NCBI GenBank assembly: GCA_022560615.1
Contig: JADFSR010000006.1
Coordinates: 114,324 to 178,323 of the forward strand
Direction of reading: 5' to 3'
DNA: 64,000 bases
Source: Gemmatimonadota bacterium
GTDB taxonomy: Bacteria; Gemmatimonadota; Gemmatimonadetes; Longimicrobiales; Gaopeijiaceae
The notes under the pieces were generated by a model. The model was given only the letters and a program-made list of their open reading frames with translations. It did no database searches and was not told where the DNA came from. This document shows, piece by piece, positions 37,925 through 46,533 of this stretch. Position 1 is the first letter of the stretch. Every line of letters begins with the position of its first letter. A program made the translations under genes and the position numbers.

Positions 37925-39340
37925 TCAGCTGAAATCCACGCCGAAGAAGAGCACCGCGATGATGATCGACGCCACCGCGACCGGCGCCACGAAGCGGATG
38001 AAGAAGCGCCACGCGCCGTACCGGAACCAGGCCGGCTCGGTACCGTCGGCGAGCTCCCCTTCGGTGGCATCCCGGGTCATGAACCATCCGGCGGCCAGCG
38101 TCACGGCGAGACCGCCCGTGGGCAGCATCCAGTTGGAGACGAAGTGATCGGCCATCGAGAACCAACCAACCTTCCCTCCGAACACTTTTTGTCCCAGCCA
38201 GCCTCCGAACTCGAGGTCGGTCACGAACGGGACGGCGCCGAAGGAGACGGCCGCCAGGACCGTGAAGAGGAAGACCGCGCCGCCGCACATGAGCGTCGCC
38301 TTGTGACGGGCCACTCCGTGCTCGTCGATGACGAAGCTCGCGACGACCTCGAGCAGTGATATCGTCGATGTCAGCGCCGCGAGCGCCACGAGCACGTAGA
38401 AGAGCGGGCCGAGGATCGTTCCGAACGGCATCTCGGTGTAGAACAGCTCGGGCAGCGAGATGAAGAGCATTCCGACCGTCGATCCGCCCACCTGCTCCGC
38501 CATGCCCTCGACGCTGAAGATCACCGAGAACATGATGACCGTCGCGATCAGCGCGATCAGGGTGTCGAGCACCACTATGACGGCGGACGCTCTCACAATC
38601 GACTGGCCGCGCGAGATATACGAGCCGTACGTGATCATCGCGCCCATGCCGAGCGACAGCGTGAAGAACGAGTGGCCCAGCGCTTCCAGCAGGGCCGTGG
38701 GCTCGAGCTCGGCGAAGTTCGGTCGGAAGATGAACGCCAGAGCTTCGCCCGATCCACTCATGCCGAGTGCGCTGATGAGCAACAGGACCAGGATCCCGAA
38801 GAGGACCGGGAGGAAGAGGCGCGCGATCCGCTCGATACCCCTCTGGACACCGAAGTAGACGACCCCGACAGTCGCTGCGCTGAACCCCAGGGAGAGCATC
38901 AGCTGCAACCCCCCGTTCCCGGCCTGCTCGCCGAAGAGATCACCCATGGCGAGCCCAGTAGGAAAGCCGCTCAGGGTCCATCCGACCGTCTTCGCGAAGT
39001 AAAAGAGCGACCAGCCAGCGATGACCGTGTAGTAGCTGAGCAGGATGAAGCCGCACAGCACACCCCACAGGCCCACGAGACCCCAGGCCGGTCCGACAGC
39101 TTCCTTCAGTGCACCGACCGCACTCTTTTGCGTTGAGCGTCCGATCAGCAGCTCTGCCATCATGATCGGGAGTCCGACCGCGGCGATGCACAAGAGGTAC
39201 ACCAGCACGAACGCGCCGCCGTTATTCTCCCACGTGATGAAGGGGAATTTCCACAGGTTGCCGAGACCGATGGCGGAGCCCGTGGCCGCGAGCACGAAGC
39301 CCATGTTCGAGCTCCAATTACCGCGTTGCTGCTCTTCCAT
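37925..39340 (-). CDS. Sodium-dependent transporter, NSS (SLC6) family
   Basis: 471 residues from ATG 39340; a longer upstream frame exists but the family N-terminus begins here (RGNWSSNMGFVLAATGSAIG). Eleven to twelve membrane helices. LeuT-fold features: NLWKFPFITWENNGGAFVLV (helix 1 unwound region and Na+ site), FFTLSLGMGAMITYGSYI (helix 6), and a C-terminal part ending in the last helix. Imports amino acids or related amines with Na+. It is divergent from the BMP-type ABC importer operon, with a 195-base region that contains a 16-bp palindrome. Confidence 0.92.
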   Translation of the reverse strand: MEEQQRGNWSSNMGFVLAATGSAIGLGNLWKFPFITWENNGGAFVLVYLLCIAAVGLPIMMAELLIGRSTQKSAVGALKEAVGPAWGLVGLWGVLCGFILLSYYTVIAGWSLFYFAKTVGWTLSGFPTGLAMGDLFGEQAGNGGLQLMLSLGFSAATVGVVYFGVQRGIERIARLFLPVLFGILVLLLISALGMSGSGEALAFIFRPNFAELEPTALLEALGHSFFTLSLGMGAMITYGSYISRGQSIVRASAVIVVLDTLIALIATVIMFSVIFSVEGMAEQVGGSTVGMLFISLPELFYTEMPFGTILGPLFYVLVALAALTSTISLLEVVASFVIDEHGVARHKATLMCGGAVFLFTVLAAVSFGAVPFVTDLEFGGWLGQKVFGGKVGWFSMADHFVSNWMLPTGGLAVTLAAGWFMTRDATEGELADGTEPAWFRYGAWRFFIRFVAPVAVASIIIAVLFFGVDFS

Positions 39341-39364
39341 TCGTGTGCGCTCCGGCTTTTGGTA

Positions 39365-39408
39365 GAGCCGTTCGGCCTCTGGGAGAGCCGTCCGGCGACA
39401 TGTCGCCG
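39365..39408. promoter_or_regulatory. Direct repeats and 16-bp palindrome in a divergent promoter region
   Basis: AGAGCCGTTCGGC and AGAGCCGTCCGGC (starting near 39364 and 39384) repeat with 20-bp spacing. The second runs into CGGCGACATGTCGCCG (39393-39408), a perfect 16-bp palindrome. The site lies between the divergent NSS and BMP transporter genes and could be an operator for a shared regulator; no regulator gene is adjacent. Confidence 0.4.
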
Positions 39409-39447
39409 CTTGCTGGGTCTGGGACGGGCGACAACATACCGGCAGCT

Positions 39448-39477
39448 TTGAACTCCCAACAGGCAGTGGTTTACACT
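39448..39477 (+). promoter_or_regulatory. Putative sigma70-type promoter of the BMP importer operon
   Basis: TTGAAC (39448-39453), an 18-base spacer and TACACT (39472-39477) stand about 60 bases before the BMP gene ATG. Both boxes match the sigma70 consensus at four of six bases. It lies downstream of the palindrome at 39393. Confidence 0.4.
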
Positions 39478-39535
39478 GTGCCTGGGCGCCGGCGTGAGGC
39501 CGGATCAGGCCGTGACCCTCATTCAGAGAGACGCG

Positions 39536-40570
39536 ATGATGCGTCGATTCGTCGGACTTCCTCTGCTGGCCGTGGCCGCAGCGGTCTCGGCGTGCGCCGG
39601 TGAGCAGCGCGACACGCAAGGCGAAGCCTCGGTGGACATTCGCGCCGCGCTGCTCACGGCGGGTCCGGTCAGCGACGCCGGTTGGTACGCGGGCGCGTAC
39701 GAAGGGCTCATGCTGTTGCGGGACTCACTCGGAGCCCACGTCAGCCACCAACAGACCCGCACCCCCGCCGAATTCGACGAAGCCTTCCTCTCTTATGCTT
39801 CGACGGGTTACGACTTGATTTTTGCACACGGCTCCGAGTACACGGACGCGGCCATGCGGGCTGGCGAACAGTTTCCAGGCACGACGTTCATCGTCAGCGG
39901 AGGGGGCCGGTACTCCAGCAACGTGGTGCCGCTGATCTTCCGGTTGGAGGAAGCCAGCTACCTGGCCGGAATGATCGCGGCGGGCATGAGCGAGTCAGGT
40001 ACGGTGGGTATGGTGGGCGGAGTCGAGATCCCTCCGGCGAAGGGAACGTTCGTGGCCTTCGCGGCCGGCGCGAGAGCTGTCGACCCGGACGTTCAGGTCC
40101 TCGAGGCGTTCATCGGAAACTGGTATGACGTCGCGGCGGCGAAGGAGGCCGCCGTGGCACAGCTCCGACGCGGTGCGGACGTGATCATCCACAACCTGGA
40201 TGGGGCGTCCTTCGGGGTCTTCCAGGCCGTGCGGGAGGCCGTCGACGCGGGCAGGACGGCTTGGGCGCTGGGCATGAACGGGGACCAGAACGACATCGCT
40301 CCCCAGATCATTCTGGGCAGCGCGGTGATCCGTATTCCGAAGGCGTTCCTTCAGACGGCGATGGCCTGGAAATCCGGTGATCTCGGTGGGGGGCCGTTGT
40401 ACGCCGGCTCCGACGAGCAAGTAGTCGACTTCGTGCTCAACCCGCGACTCGCCGACCGTGTGCCGGACGACCTCATTGCGCGCGTCGATCGGGCACGAGC
40501 CCTGATTCGTTCAGGGGCGCTCCAGGTGCCACGCGTGGCCTACGTCGAGGACGAGCCCGGGGCGCCGTGA
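39536..40570 (+). CDS. BMP-family substrate-binding lipoprotein of an ABC importer
   Basis: 344 residues from ATG 39536, preceded by AGAGAG, with a lipoprotein signal (LLAVAAAVSAC). BMP (basic membrane protein) family fold: LTAGPVSDAGWYAGAYEGL, DLIFAHGSEYTDAAMRAGEQ, VGMVGGVEIPPAKGTFVAFA, and ALGMNGDQNDIAPQIILGSA. Members such as PnrA/Med bind purine nucleosides at the outer face of the inner membrane. The stop overlaps the ATPase gene start (GTGA), and the two permeases follow, giving a complete importer. Confidence 0.92.
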   Translation: MMRRFVGLPLLAVAAAVSACAGEQRDTQGEASVDIRAALLTAGPVSDAGWYAGAYEGLMLLRDSLGAHVSHQQTRTPAEFDEAFLSYASTGYDLIFAHGSEYTDAAMRAGEQFPGTTFIVSGGGRYSSNVVPLIFRLEEASYLAGMIAAGMSESGTVGMVGGVEIPPAKGTFVAFAAGARAVDPDVQVLEAFIGNWYDVAAAKEAAVAQLRRGADVIIHNLDGASFGVFQAVREAVDAGRTAWALGMNGDQNDIAPQIILGSAVIRIPKAFLQTAMAWKSGDLGGGPLYAGSDEQVVDFVLNPRLADRVPDDLIARVDRARALIRSGALQVPRVAYVEDEPGAP

Positions 40571-42069
40571 GCGAGGTACTCGCCCGGCTCGACGGCATCG
40601 TCCGCCGCTTCGGGCGCGTCACCGCGCTCGACGGCGCAAATCTCGAGTTGCGCGCTGGTGAAGTGCACGGGGTCCTGGGTGAGAACGGAGCGGGGAAGTC
40701 CACTCTGCTGAGCATTCTCGGCGGAATGCTGCGCGCGGATGCCGGGACGCTGACGTTGGGCGGGGCGCCCGTGACGCTGCGCAGCCCCCGGGATGCCTGG
40801 GCGAACGGTATCGGGCTAGTGCACCAGCACTTCAAGTTGGTTCAGCGGCTCACTGTTCTCGAGAACCTCGCTCTGGGTCGTCGTACTGCGTCACATGGCT
40901 GGCGACTACCATTGCGAGAGGTCGGAGCACGCGCGGATGAGCTGATGGCGCAGGTGGGTCTCACCGTCTCTTTGCACGCCGTGGTCGAGGAGCTCGGTGT
41001 GGGCGACCGGCAGCGCGTCGAGATCCTGAAGGCGCTGCTCAGGGAGCCGAGGCTATTGATTCTCGACGAGCCCACCGCGGTGCTCAGCCCGCCGGAGGTC
41101 GAAAAGCTCTTGGCTCTGCTGAGAGGTCTCGCGGCTGACGGGCGGGCCGTGGTGCTCGTGACGCACAAGCTCGACGAGGCGCTCTCGGTTTCTGATCACG
41201 TGACTGTGCTGCGCGAGGGCCGCACGGTCTTGAGCACAGGACGCTCCGAGGTCGACGCGGCGGTGCTCACACGGGCCATGGTCGGGGCCGAGCCGCCAAG
41301 CGACTCGCGGCGAGCACCACGGTCGGCCACGGGTGGCGGCGAGGTCGTCGCACGCCTCCGCGACGTGAGTGCAACGGGGCCGCGGGGTCTGGCTGCGCTG
41401 CGAGGTGTCTCCCTCGAGCTTCGTCGCGGCGAGATCGTCGGTGTCGCCGGAGTGGAGGGCAACGGCCAGCGTGAGTTGGCGCTCGTGCTCGCGGGGCGTG
41501 CCGAGCCGGCGTCGGGAGACGTCCAGATCCCGAGCGGCACGGGATTCATTCCGCAGGACCGGACGTCCGAGGGGCTCGCGCTCGACTTTGACCTGGCCGA
41601 GAACGTCGCTCTGGCGGCCCATCGTGACGGGCACTTCCGTTCAGGCTTCTTGCTGAAGTGGGGTGAGATCAGGATGCGGGCTGAGCGGCTGCGCACGGAG
41701 TTCGCTGTGCAGGCAGCGGACACCGCGGTACGCGCGGGAACGCTCTCAGGCGGCAACCAGCAACGGCTCGTAGTGGGACGGGAGCTCTCGGCGTGCACGG
41801 ATCTGCTGGTGGCCGAGAACCCAACTCGTGGCCTCGACGTCGTCGCCACCGATTTTGTGCGCCGACAGATCCGCGAAGCGGTGACGGCGCGACCCGGAGC
41901 GGCAGTCGTCCTAATCTCCACGGATCTCGACGAGGTCCTCGCGCTCTCAGATAGGCTCCTCGTGATGGTGCGCGGTCGCCTCACCGAGGTCCCTCCCGAT
42001 CAGCGGACGAGAGCCGGGGTCGGTGCCCTGATGCTTGCGGCGCTCGACGCTTCCGGGCACGGCGCGTGA
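40567..42069 (+). CDS. Nucleoside-type ABC importer ATPase (two ABC domains)
   Basis: 500 residues, GTG start. First ABC domain: Walker A GENGAGKSTLL, Q-loop LVHQHFKLV, signature ELGVGDRQRVEIL, Walker B LLILDEPTAVLSP. Second domain (from about 265): a degenerate Walker A (GVEGNGQRELALV, no Lys), signature LSGGNQQRLVVGREL, and LLVAENPTRGLDV where Glu follows Ala. One active and one degenerate site is usual for the YufO/RbsA group. Energises uptake with the two permeases downstream. Confidence 0.94.
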   Translation: MSEVLARLDGIVRRFGRVTALDGANLELRAGEVHGVLGENGAGKSTLLSILGGMLRADAGTLTLGGAPVTLRSPRDAWANGIGLVHQHFKLVQRLTVLENLALGRRTASHGWRLPLREVGARADELMAQVGLTVSLHAVVEELGVGDRQRVEILKALLREPRLLILDEPTAVLSPPEVEKLLALLRGLAADGRAVVLVTHKLDEALSVSDHVTVLREGRTVLSTGRSEVDAAVLTRAMVGAEPPSDSRRAPRSATGGGEVVARLRDVSATGPRGLAALRGVSLELRRGEIVGVAGVEGNGQRELALVLAGRAEPASGDVQIPSGTGFIPQDRTSEGLALDFDLAENVALAAHRDGHFRSGFLLKWGEIRMRAERLRTEFAVQAADTAVRAGTLSGGNQQRLVVGRELSACTDLLVAENPTRGLDVVATDFVRRQIREAVTARPGAAVVLISTDLDEVLALSDRLLVMVRGRLTEVPPDQRTRAGVGALMLAALDASGHGA

Positions 42070-42070
42070 G

Positions 42071-43093
42071 ATGAGGCGCCTCAGTCCCGTCTGGACGGCT
42101 GCCGCGGCGCTGCTGCTCACGCTGGCGCTCGCCGCGGGCTCCCTCTGGCTTGGCGGCTTCAACCCGCTCTCGGCTGGTGCCGCGATGATGCGAGGCGCGT
42201 TCGGCAGCTCGAGCGCGATCCTGTCGATCACGATGGTACGTGCCGTGCCGCTCATCCTCACCGGTCTCGCCGTGGCGCTGGCGTTCCGTGCGGGTGTCTG
42301 GAACATCGGCGCGGAGGGGCAGCTCTACGCAGGGGCCGTCGCGGCGGTATGGGTGGGGCTCGTCGGCGGCGGGCTGCCTTGGTTCGTTCTCGTGCCTCTC
42401 GTGCTCGCGTCCTCGGGCGTCGCCGGTGCGCTCTGGTCGGCGCTCCCCGCGCTCATGCGAGTGCGGCTCGGGATCGGCGAAGTCATCACGACCATCCTCA
42501 TGAATTTCGTCGGCATCTACTTGGCGGCGTTCATGGTCGTGGGCCCGCTGCAGGAGGCGCGCGGCGTCTTCAATCAGACGGACGCGATCGCGGAAGCGGC
42601 TCGGCTGCCTCTGCTCGTGGAGGGGACCCGACTGCACGTTGGCTTTCTGCTGGCGCTCCTGCTCGGAGTGGCGATGTGGGCAACGTTCCGATGGACCCGC
42701 ATCGGCTTCGAGATCCGGGCGGTCGGGGCGGCACCGAATGCGGCTCGAGTCGCTGGGATGATCAGCGTCGATCGGGTCGTGCTGATCAGTTTCTTGGCCT
42801 CCGGGGCGATCGCGGGACTCGCGGGTGGCGTGCAGGTGGCAGGCGTTACCTTCGCGCTCTACGAGGGGCTGTCTCCCGGTTGGGGCTACACGGCGATCGC
42901 GGTCGCTCTGCTCGGCGGTCTTCACCCGATCGCGGTCATCGGCACCGGTATGCTCTTCGGTGCCCTCGAAGCCGGCGGCGCCGAGATGCAACGTTCGGCC
43001 GGGATCCCCTTGTCGTGGGTCACCGCGGTCGAAGCGCTCGTGATACTCAGCGTGCTCGCCGTGGACCAGGTCAGGAGGCGTTCGCATGCCTGA
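42071..43093 (+). CDS. ABC importer permease 1 (YufP-like)
   Basis: 340 residues from ATG 42071, two bases after the ATPase stop. BPD_transp_2-type permease with about ten helices. The group motif GAEGQLYAGAVAAVWVGL and the coupling region GAAPNAARVAGMISVDRVVL (the EAA-like loop that touches the ATPase) are present, then ASGAIAGLAGGVQVAGVTFA. Forms the membrane channel with permease 2. Its end overlaps the next gene by 8 bases. Confidence 0.92.
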   Translation: MRRLSPVWTAAAALLLTLALAAGSLWLGGFNPLSAGAAMMRGAFGSSSAILSITMVRAVPLILTGLAVALAFRAGVWNIGAEGQLYAGAVAAVWVGLVGGGLPWFVLVPLVLASSGVAGALWSALPALMRVRLGIGEVITTILMNFVGIYLAAFMVVGPLQEARGVFNQTDAIAEAARLPLLVEGTRLHVGFLLALLLGVAMWATFRWTRIGFEIRAVGAAPNAARVAGMISVDRVVLISFLASGAIAGLAGGVQVAGVTFALYEGLSPGWGYTAIAVALLGGLHPIAVIGTGMLFGALEAGGAEMQRSAGIPLSWVTAVEALVILSVLAVDQVRRRSHA

Positions 43094-44015
43094 GGCCGTG
43101 GTGTTCATCGCGTTCCTCGAGGCTTCGGTGCGCCTCGGTGTACCGCTCGCGCTTGCGGCAATGGGTGAGGCCATCACCGAGCGCAGCGGCGTGATCAACA
43201 TTGGACTGGAGGGCTCGCTCATTGCCGGTGCGTTAGGGGGCGCGATGGGGGCGATGGCCTTCGGCGGGGCGGGCGGCGGTCTCCTGGTCGGCGCGGCCGC
43301 GGGGGCCTTCGGCGCGTTCGTATTCGCGGCGTTCTCGATCGGCCTCGGCACCGACCAGATCATCACCGGCACCGCGATCACGCTCGGAGGGCTCGGATTC
43401 ACCGGTGCGATCTACCAGGCGCGATTCGGTGCGACCGGTGCGGTGCTTTCGATACCCACGCTGGCTCCCACACCGATCCCCGTGCTTTCCGATATTCCGC
43501 TGGTCGGCACGGCGCTCTTCGCTCAGGCACCGACGGCGTACCTAGCGTACCTGCTTGCGCCTGCGCTTTGGTATTTCCTCTACCGGACCGAGTGGGGCCT
43601 CGAGCTTCGAGCGGTCGGCGAGGACCCCGACTCCGCGGAGGCTGCGGGGGTGCGCGTGCTGTGGACCCGCTTCTGGGCGACCATATTCGGGGGGACGATG
43701 GCGGGCATCGCGGGTGCCCACCTGGTACTCGCGCACGCCGGCACGTTCGCCGAAAACATGAGTGCCGGCCGGGGCTTCATCGCGATCGCCGTGGTGGTGC
43801 TCGGGCGGTGGAATCCCCTTCTGGTGCTGTTGGCGGCACTCTTCTTCGGGGCGGCGAACGCACTGCAGTTCCAAGGCCAGGCGTTTGGACTCGACGTGCC
43901 GTACCAGCTCTTCCTGGCGTTTCCGTACCTGCTGACCCTCGCGGCGCTCGCGCTTGGCGTCGGGCGGTCTCGGGCGCCGGCGGCGCTCGCGCTGCCCTGG
44001 CCGAAGCAGGAGTAG
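43086..44015 (+). CDS. ABC importer permease 2 (YufQ-like)
   Basis: 309 residues, BPD_transp_2 family. N-terminal family motif ITERSGVINIGLEGSLIAGA, helices through GLGTDQIITGTAITLGGLGF, the coupling loop VGEDPDSAEAAGVRVLWTRF and GTMAGIAGAHLVLAHAGTFA. Last gene of the BMP operon, convergent with the kinase-TPR gene 37 bases away. The importer is predicted to bring in nucleosides or related bases. Confidence 0.92.
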   Translation: MPEAVVFIAFLEASVRLGVPLALAAMGEAITERSGVINIGLEGSLIAGALGGAMGAMAFGGAGGGLLVGAAAGAFGAFVFAAFSIGLGTDQIITGTAITLGGLGFTGAIYQARFGATGAVLSIPTLAPTPIPVLSDIPLVGTALFAQAPTAYLAYLLAPALWYFLYRTEWGLELRAVGEDPDSAEAAGVRVLWTRFWATIFGGTMAGIAGAHLVLAHAGTFAENMSAGRGFIAIAVVVLGRWNPLLVLLAALFFGAANALQFQGQAFGLDVPYQLFLAFPYLLTLAALALGVGRSRAPAALALPWPKQE

Positions 44016-44052
44016 TGGTCGCAGTGCACAGGGCTCGAAAGACGAACCCGCC

Positions 44053-46388
44053 TCAACCGGGCAAACCCAACGCGAGCAAGAACTCCTGAAAACGGGGATC
44101 GTCGCGCAAGAAGTCGAAGATCGGATCCACGCTGAGGTAAGGGATGTTCTGGTCGTGCGCCTCGTAGGCCAGTTTCAGGTACTCGAGCGCCTCTTCTCTG
44201 TCGCCCGCCCTCGTATAGAGCGTTCCGATCTGCCACGGAGTGACGTGCATCGTGTCCGAACGCGCGACGAACAACTCAGCTACGGCCCGAAGCGCCCCGG
44301 AGTAGCCCCCCCCGCCGCATTCCCGTCGTCGAGTGCCGCGAGGATCTCCGCGTCCCCCGCATTTGAGGCCCTCCAGATGTCCAAGGCCTCATCGTGCCGA
44401 CCCATCAGATGGTACGTCGTGCGCAACGACGTGAGCGCCATGCCATAGTCCGGCGTCCGAGACAACGTCTCGAGCAGCACACTTTCGGCTTCGCCCCACC
44501 GGCGCATGGAGTTGAGGGTCATGCCGTAGATCGTCTGGATCTGGGGGTTGAATGGATCTCCCTCCGCTGCGCGGGCGATCTCTGCCGCCGCTTCATCATC
44601 GCGCCCGAGGTACAGCAGGAGATGGGAGTAGTACGCCCGCGATTGCGAATCAGTGGGGTTGGCCGCGAGCACCCGGCGGAAGGCAGCCTCTCCCCCGACC
44701 CAGTCCCAATCCCCCCAGACTCGACTTCCCCAGAGCATGCTTTGCACCGCCGCCAGCGTACTATCGATCTCCATCGCTCGGGCCATGGCCGCCGCCCGCC
44801 GAGGTGCGGCCTCCGCGGCGGAAACGAAGCCCATTTGCGCCCGCCCGCCCCAGACGCTCGCGATCCCGGCATGCGCCTCGGCGTTGTCGGGGTCCCTGTC
44901 CAGGACCAGCTCGTAATAGTCGAGAGCGGTTTGCAGTCCCTCGCGAGAGAGTTTCTGCTCGTGAAAGCGGGCCTGAAGAAGCGCTTCGAACACCTGAGGA
45001 TCGACGTCGGGGGCAGCGGCCAGGCGAGCCTCGGATGCAGGGCTCAGATCCAGGTCGATCTCGTTGACGATCGCCCGGGTTACGTCGTTGATCAGCGACA
45101 GCACGCTTCTCAGTTCCGCGCGGTACGAGCCGAACCAGAGTAGCTCTTCCGTGGCACCGTCGGTGAGCCGCAAGTCGATCTCGACGTGGTCTCCGGTCAG
45201 CAACAGGGTTCCCTCGATCAATCCGTCGACACCCAGCTCTCCGGCGATCTCCCGGGCGGACTTGTTGCTGTTCCGGTACTGCCGCACGGACGTCGGGCCG
45301 ATGACCCGCACGCCGGCCCGCGACAGCTCCTGAATGAGGTCGAGGTGGAGGCCGGCGACGAAGAAGTCCTGGGTCGAGTCGTTCGTAGAAAACAGTGGTA
45401 ATACCGCGAGCCGCTCCATCGCCGGGCCGCCCAGCATGTTCGACAGCGTCCATGCGAGACCCGCCACCAGCGTTACTCCCGCTGCTCCCGCGATCAATCG
45501 CACGCGTTGAGCCCGGCGTCGCTGCCCGAGCTCCTCCTCGATGGCCCGGGCAGTGACAGCCACCTCGAGTGCCTGCGTGAGTTGGGCCGGTGTGTCGAAC
45601 CGGCCCGCCGGTTCAACGGCCAAAGCCGTGCCGACAACGTGCTTTACCGTGGCCGGCACGTCCGCTGGCACCGAGCGGAAATCGGGGACCGATCCGACGA
45701 GTTTCTGCGCAAGGATAGCCTGCGGGCTGGAGCCCCAATGCGGAGGCCTCCCGGCGAGCATCTCAAAGAGAACGCAGCCGAGACTGTAGATGTCGGTACG
45801 CGCGTCGATCTCGCTGTCTCCTGAGGCTTGCTCCGGGCTCATGTAGGTGAGTGTTCCGACGGCCAGGCCCGTCTCTGTCAGCGAAGTACCGCCGGCCTTG
45901 GTGATCGCCCGAGCGATCCCGAAGTCGGCAACGACCGCGTGACCCGCCTGGAACAGGATGTTCTCAGGCTTGATGTCGCGGTGCATGAGCCCCTGTGCGT
46001 GCGCGTAGTCGAGCGCGTCGCCAACCTCGCACGTGATGCGGACCGCCTCTTTGAGCGGCATTAGCCCCTCGCGCTCAAGTCTATCGCGGAGCGTATCCCC
46101 ATCGACGTACGGCATCACGAAATAGAGAAGCCCATTGGCCTCACCGGAATCGTGCAGAGGGAGGATGTTGGGATGCGAGAGGTTCGCCGCGATCTCGATC
46201 TCGCGCAGGAATCGCTTCGCTCCCAGCGAATGGGCGACATCGGGCTTCAGGACCTTGATGGCGACCCGGCGGTGGTGTTTCAAGTCCTCGGCGAGGGCGA
46301 CGACGGCCATACCACCGCGTCCGAGCTCCCGTATGACGCGGTATCGACCCTCCAGTTCGCGTGCTAGGCGGTCGATGACGTCAGACAT
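44053..46388 (-). CDS. Membrane serine/threonine protein kinase with C-terminal TPRs, frame broken at a G8 run
   Basis: Start ATG 46388 (a longer upstream frame has no kinase features). The kinase domain at 16-275 has GRGGMAVV, VAIK (K45), HRDIKPEN (D138), DFGIA (D156) and MSPEQASG (activation region). A single helix (about 295-315) leads to an adenylate-cyclase-associated-like domain and TPRs. The frame stops at 44280 just after a run of eight G (coding strand, near 44310-44317). Adding one G restores reading into YSGALRAVAELFVARSDT and the final TPR part, ending DDPRFQEFLLALGLPG at 44053. The whole protein would have about 777 residues. It may be a sequencing error, a slippage site or true loss of the last 80 residues. 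It is divergent from the PIG-L gene. Confidence 0.85.
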
Positions 46389-46533
46389 GATCGAAAAGAT
46401 GTAGGGCGCTACGAGCCTCGGCCAGAGCGACTTTTGAGCGAGCACACTTCCTCGTGCGGGTGTCATGGGAACGAGACTCCGCCCTATCTTTCGTTGAGTC
46501 GTCGTAGTTCGATGCGCTCTGCCCGAGGTCGGT

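Noticed and set aside
39393..39408. The 16-bp palindrome as an intrinsic terminator
   Set aside because: It has no loop and no T-tract and lies in a divergent promoter region; an operator is more likely.
37925..39619. The NSS transporter starting at 39619
   Set aside because: The first 93 residues have no transporter likeness; the family N-terminus starts at the ATG at 39340.
41981..43402. A 473-codon minus-strand open frame across the two ABC permeases
   Set aside because: His/Arg/Pro-rich with no hydrophobic core; mirror of two clear permeases.
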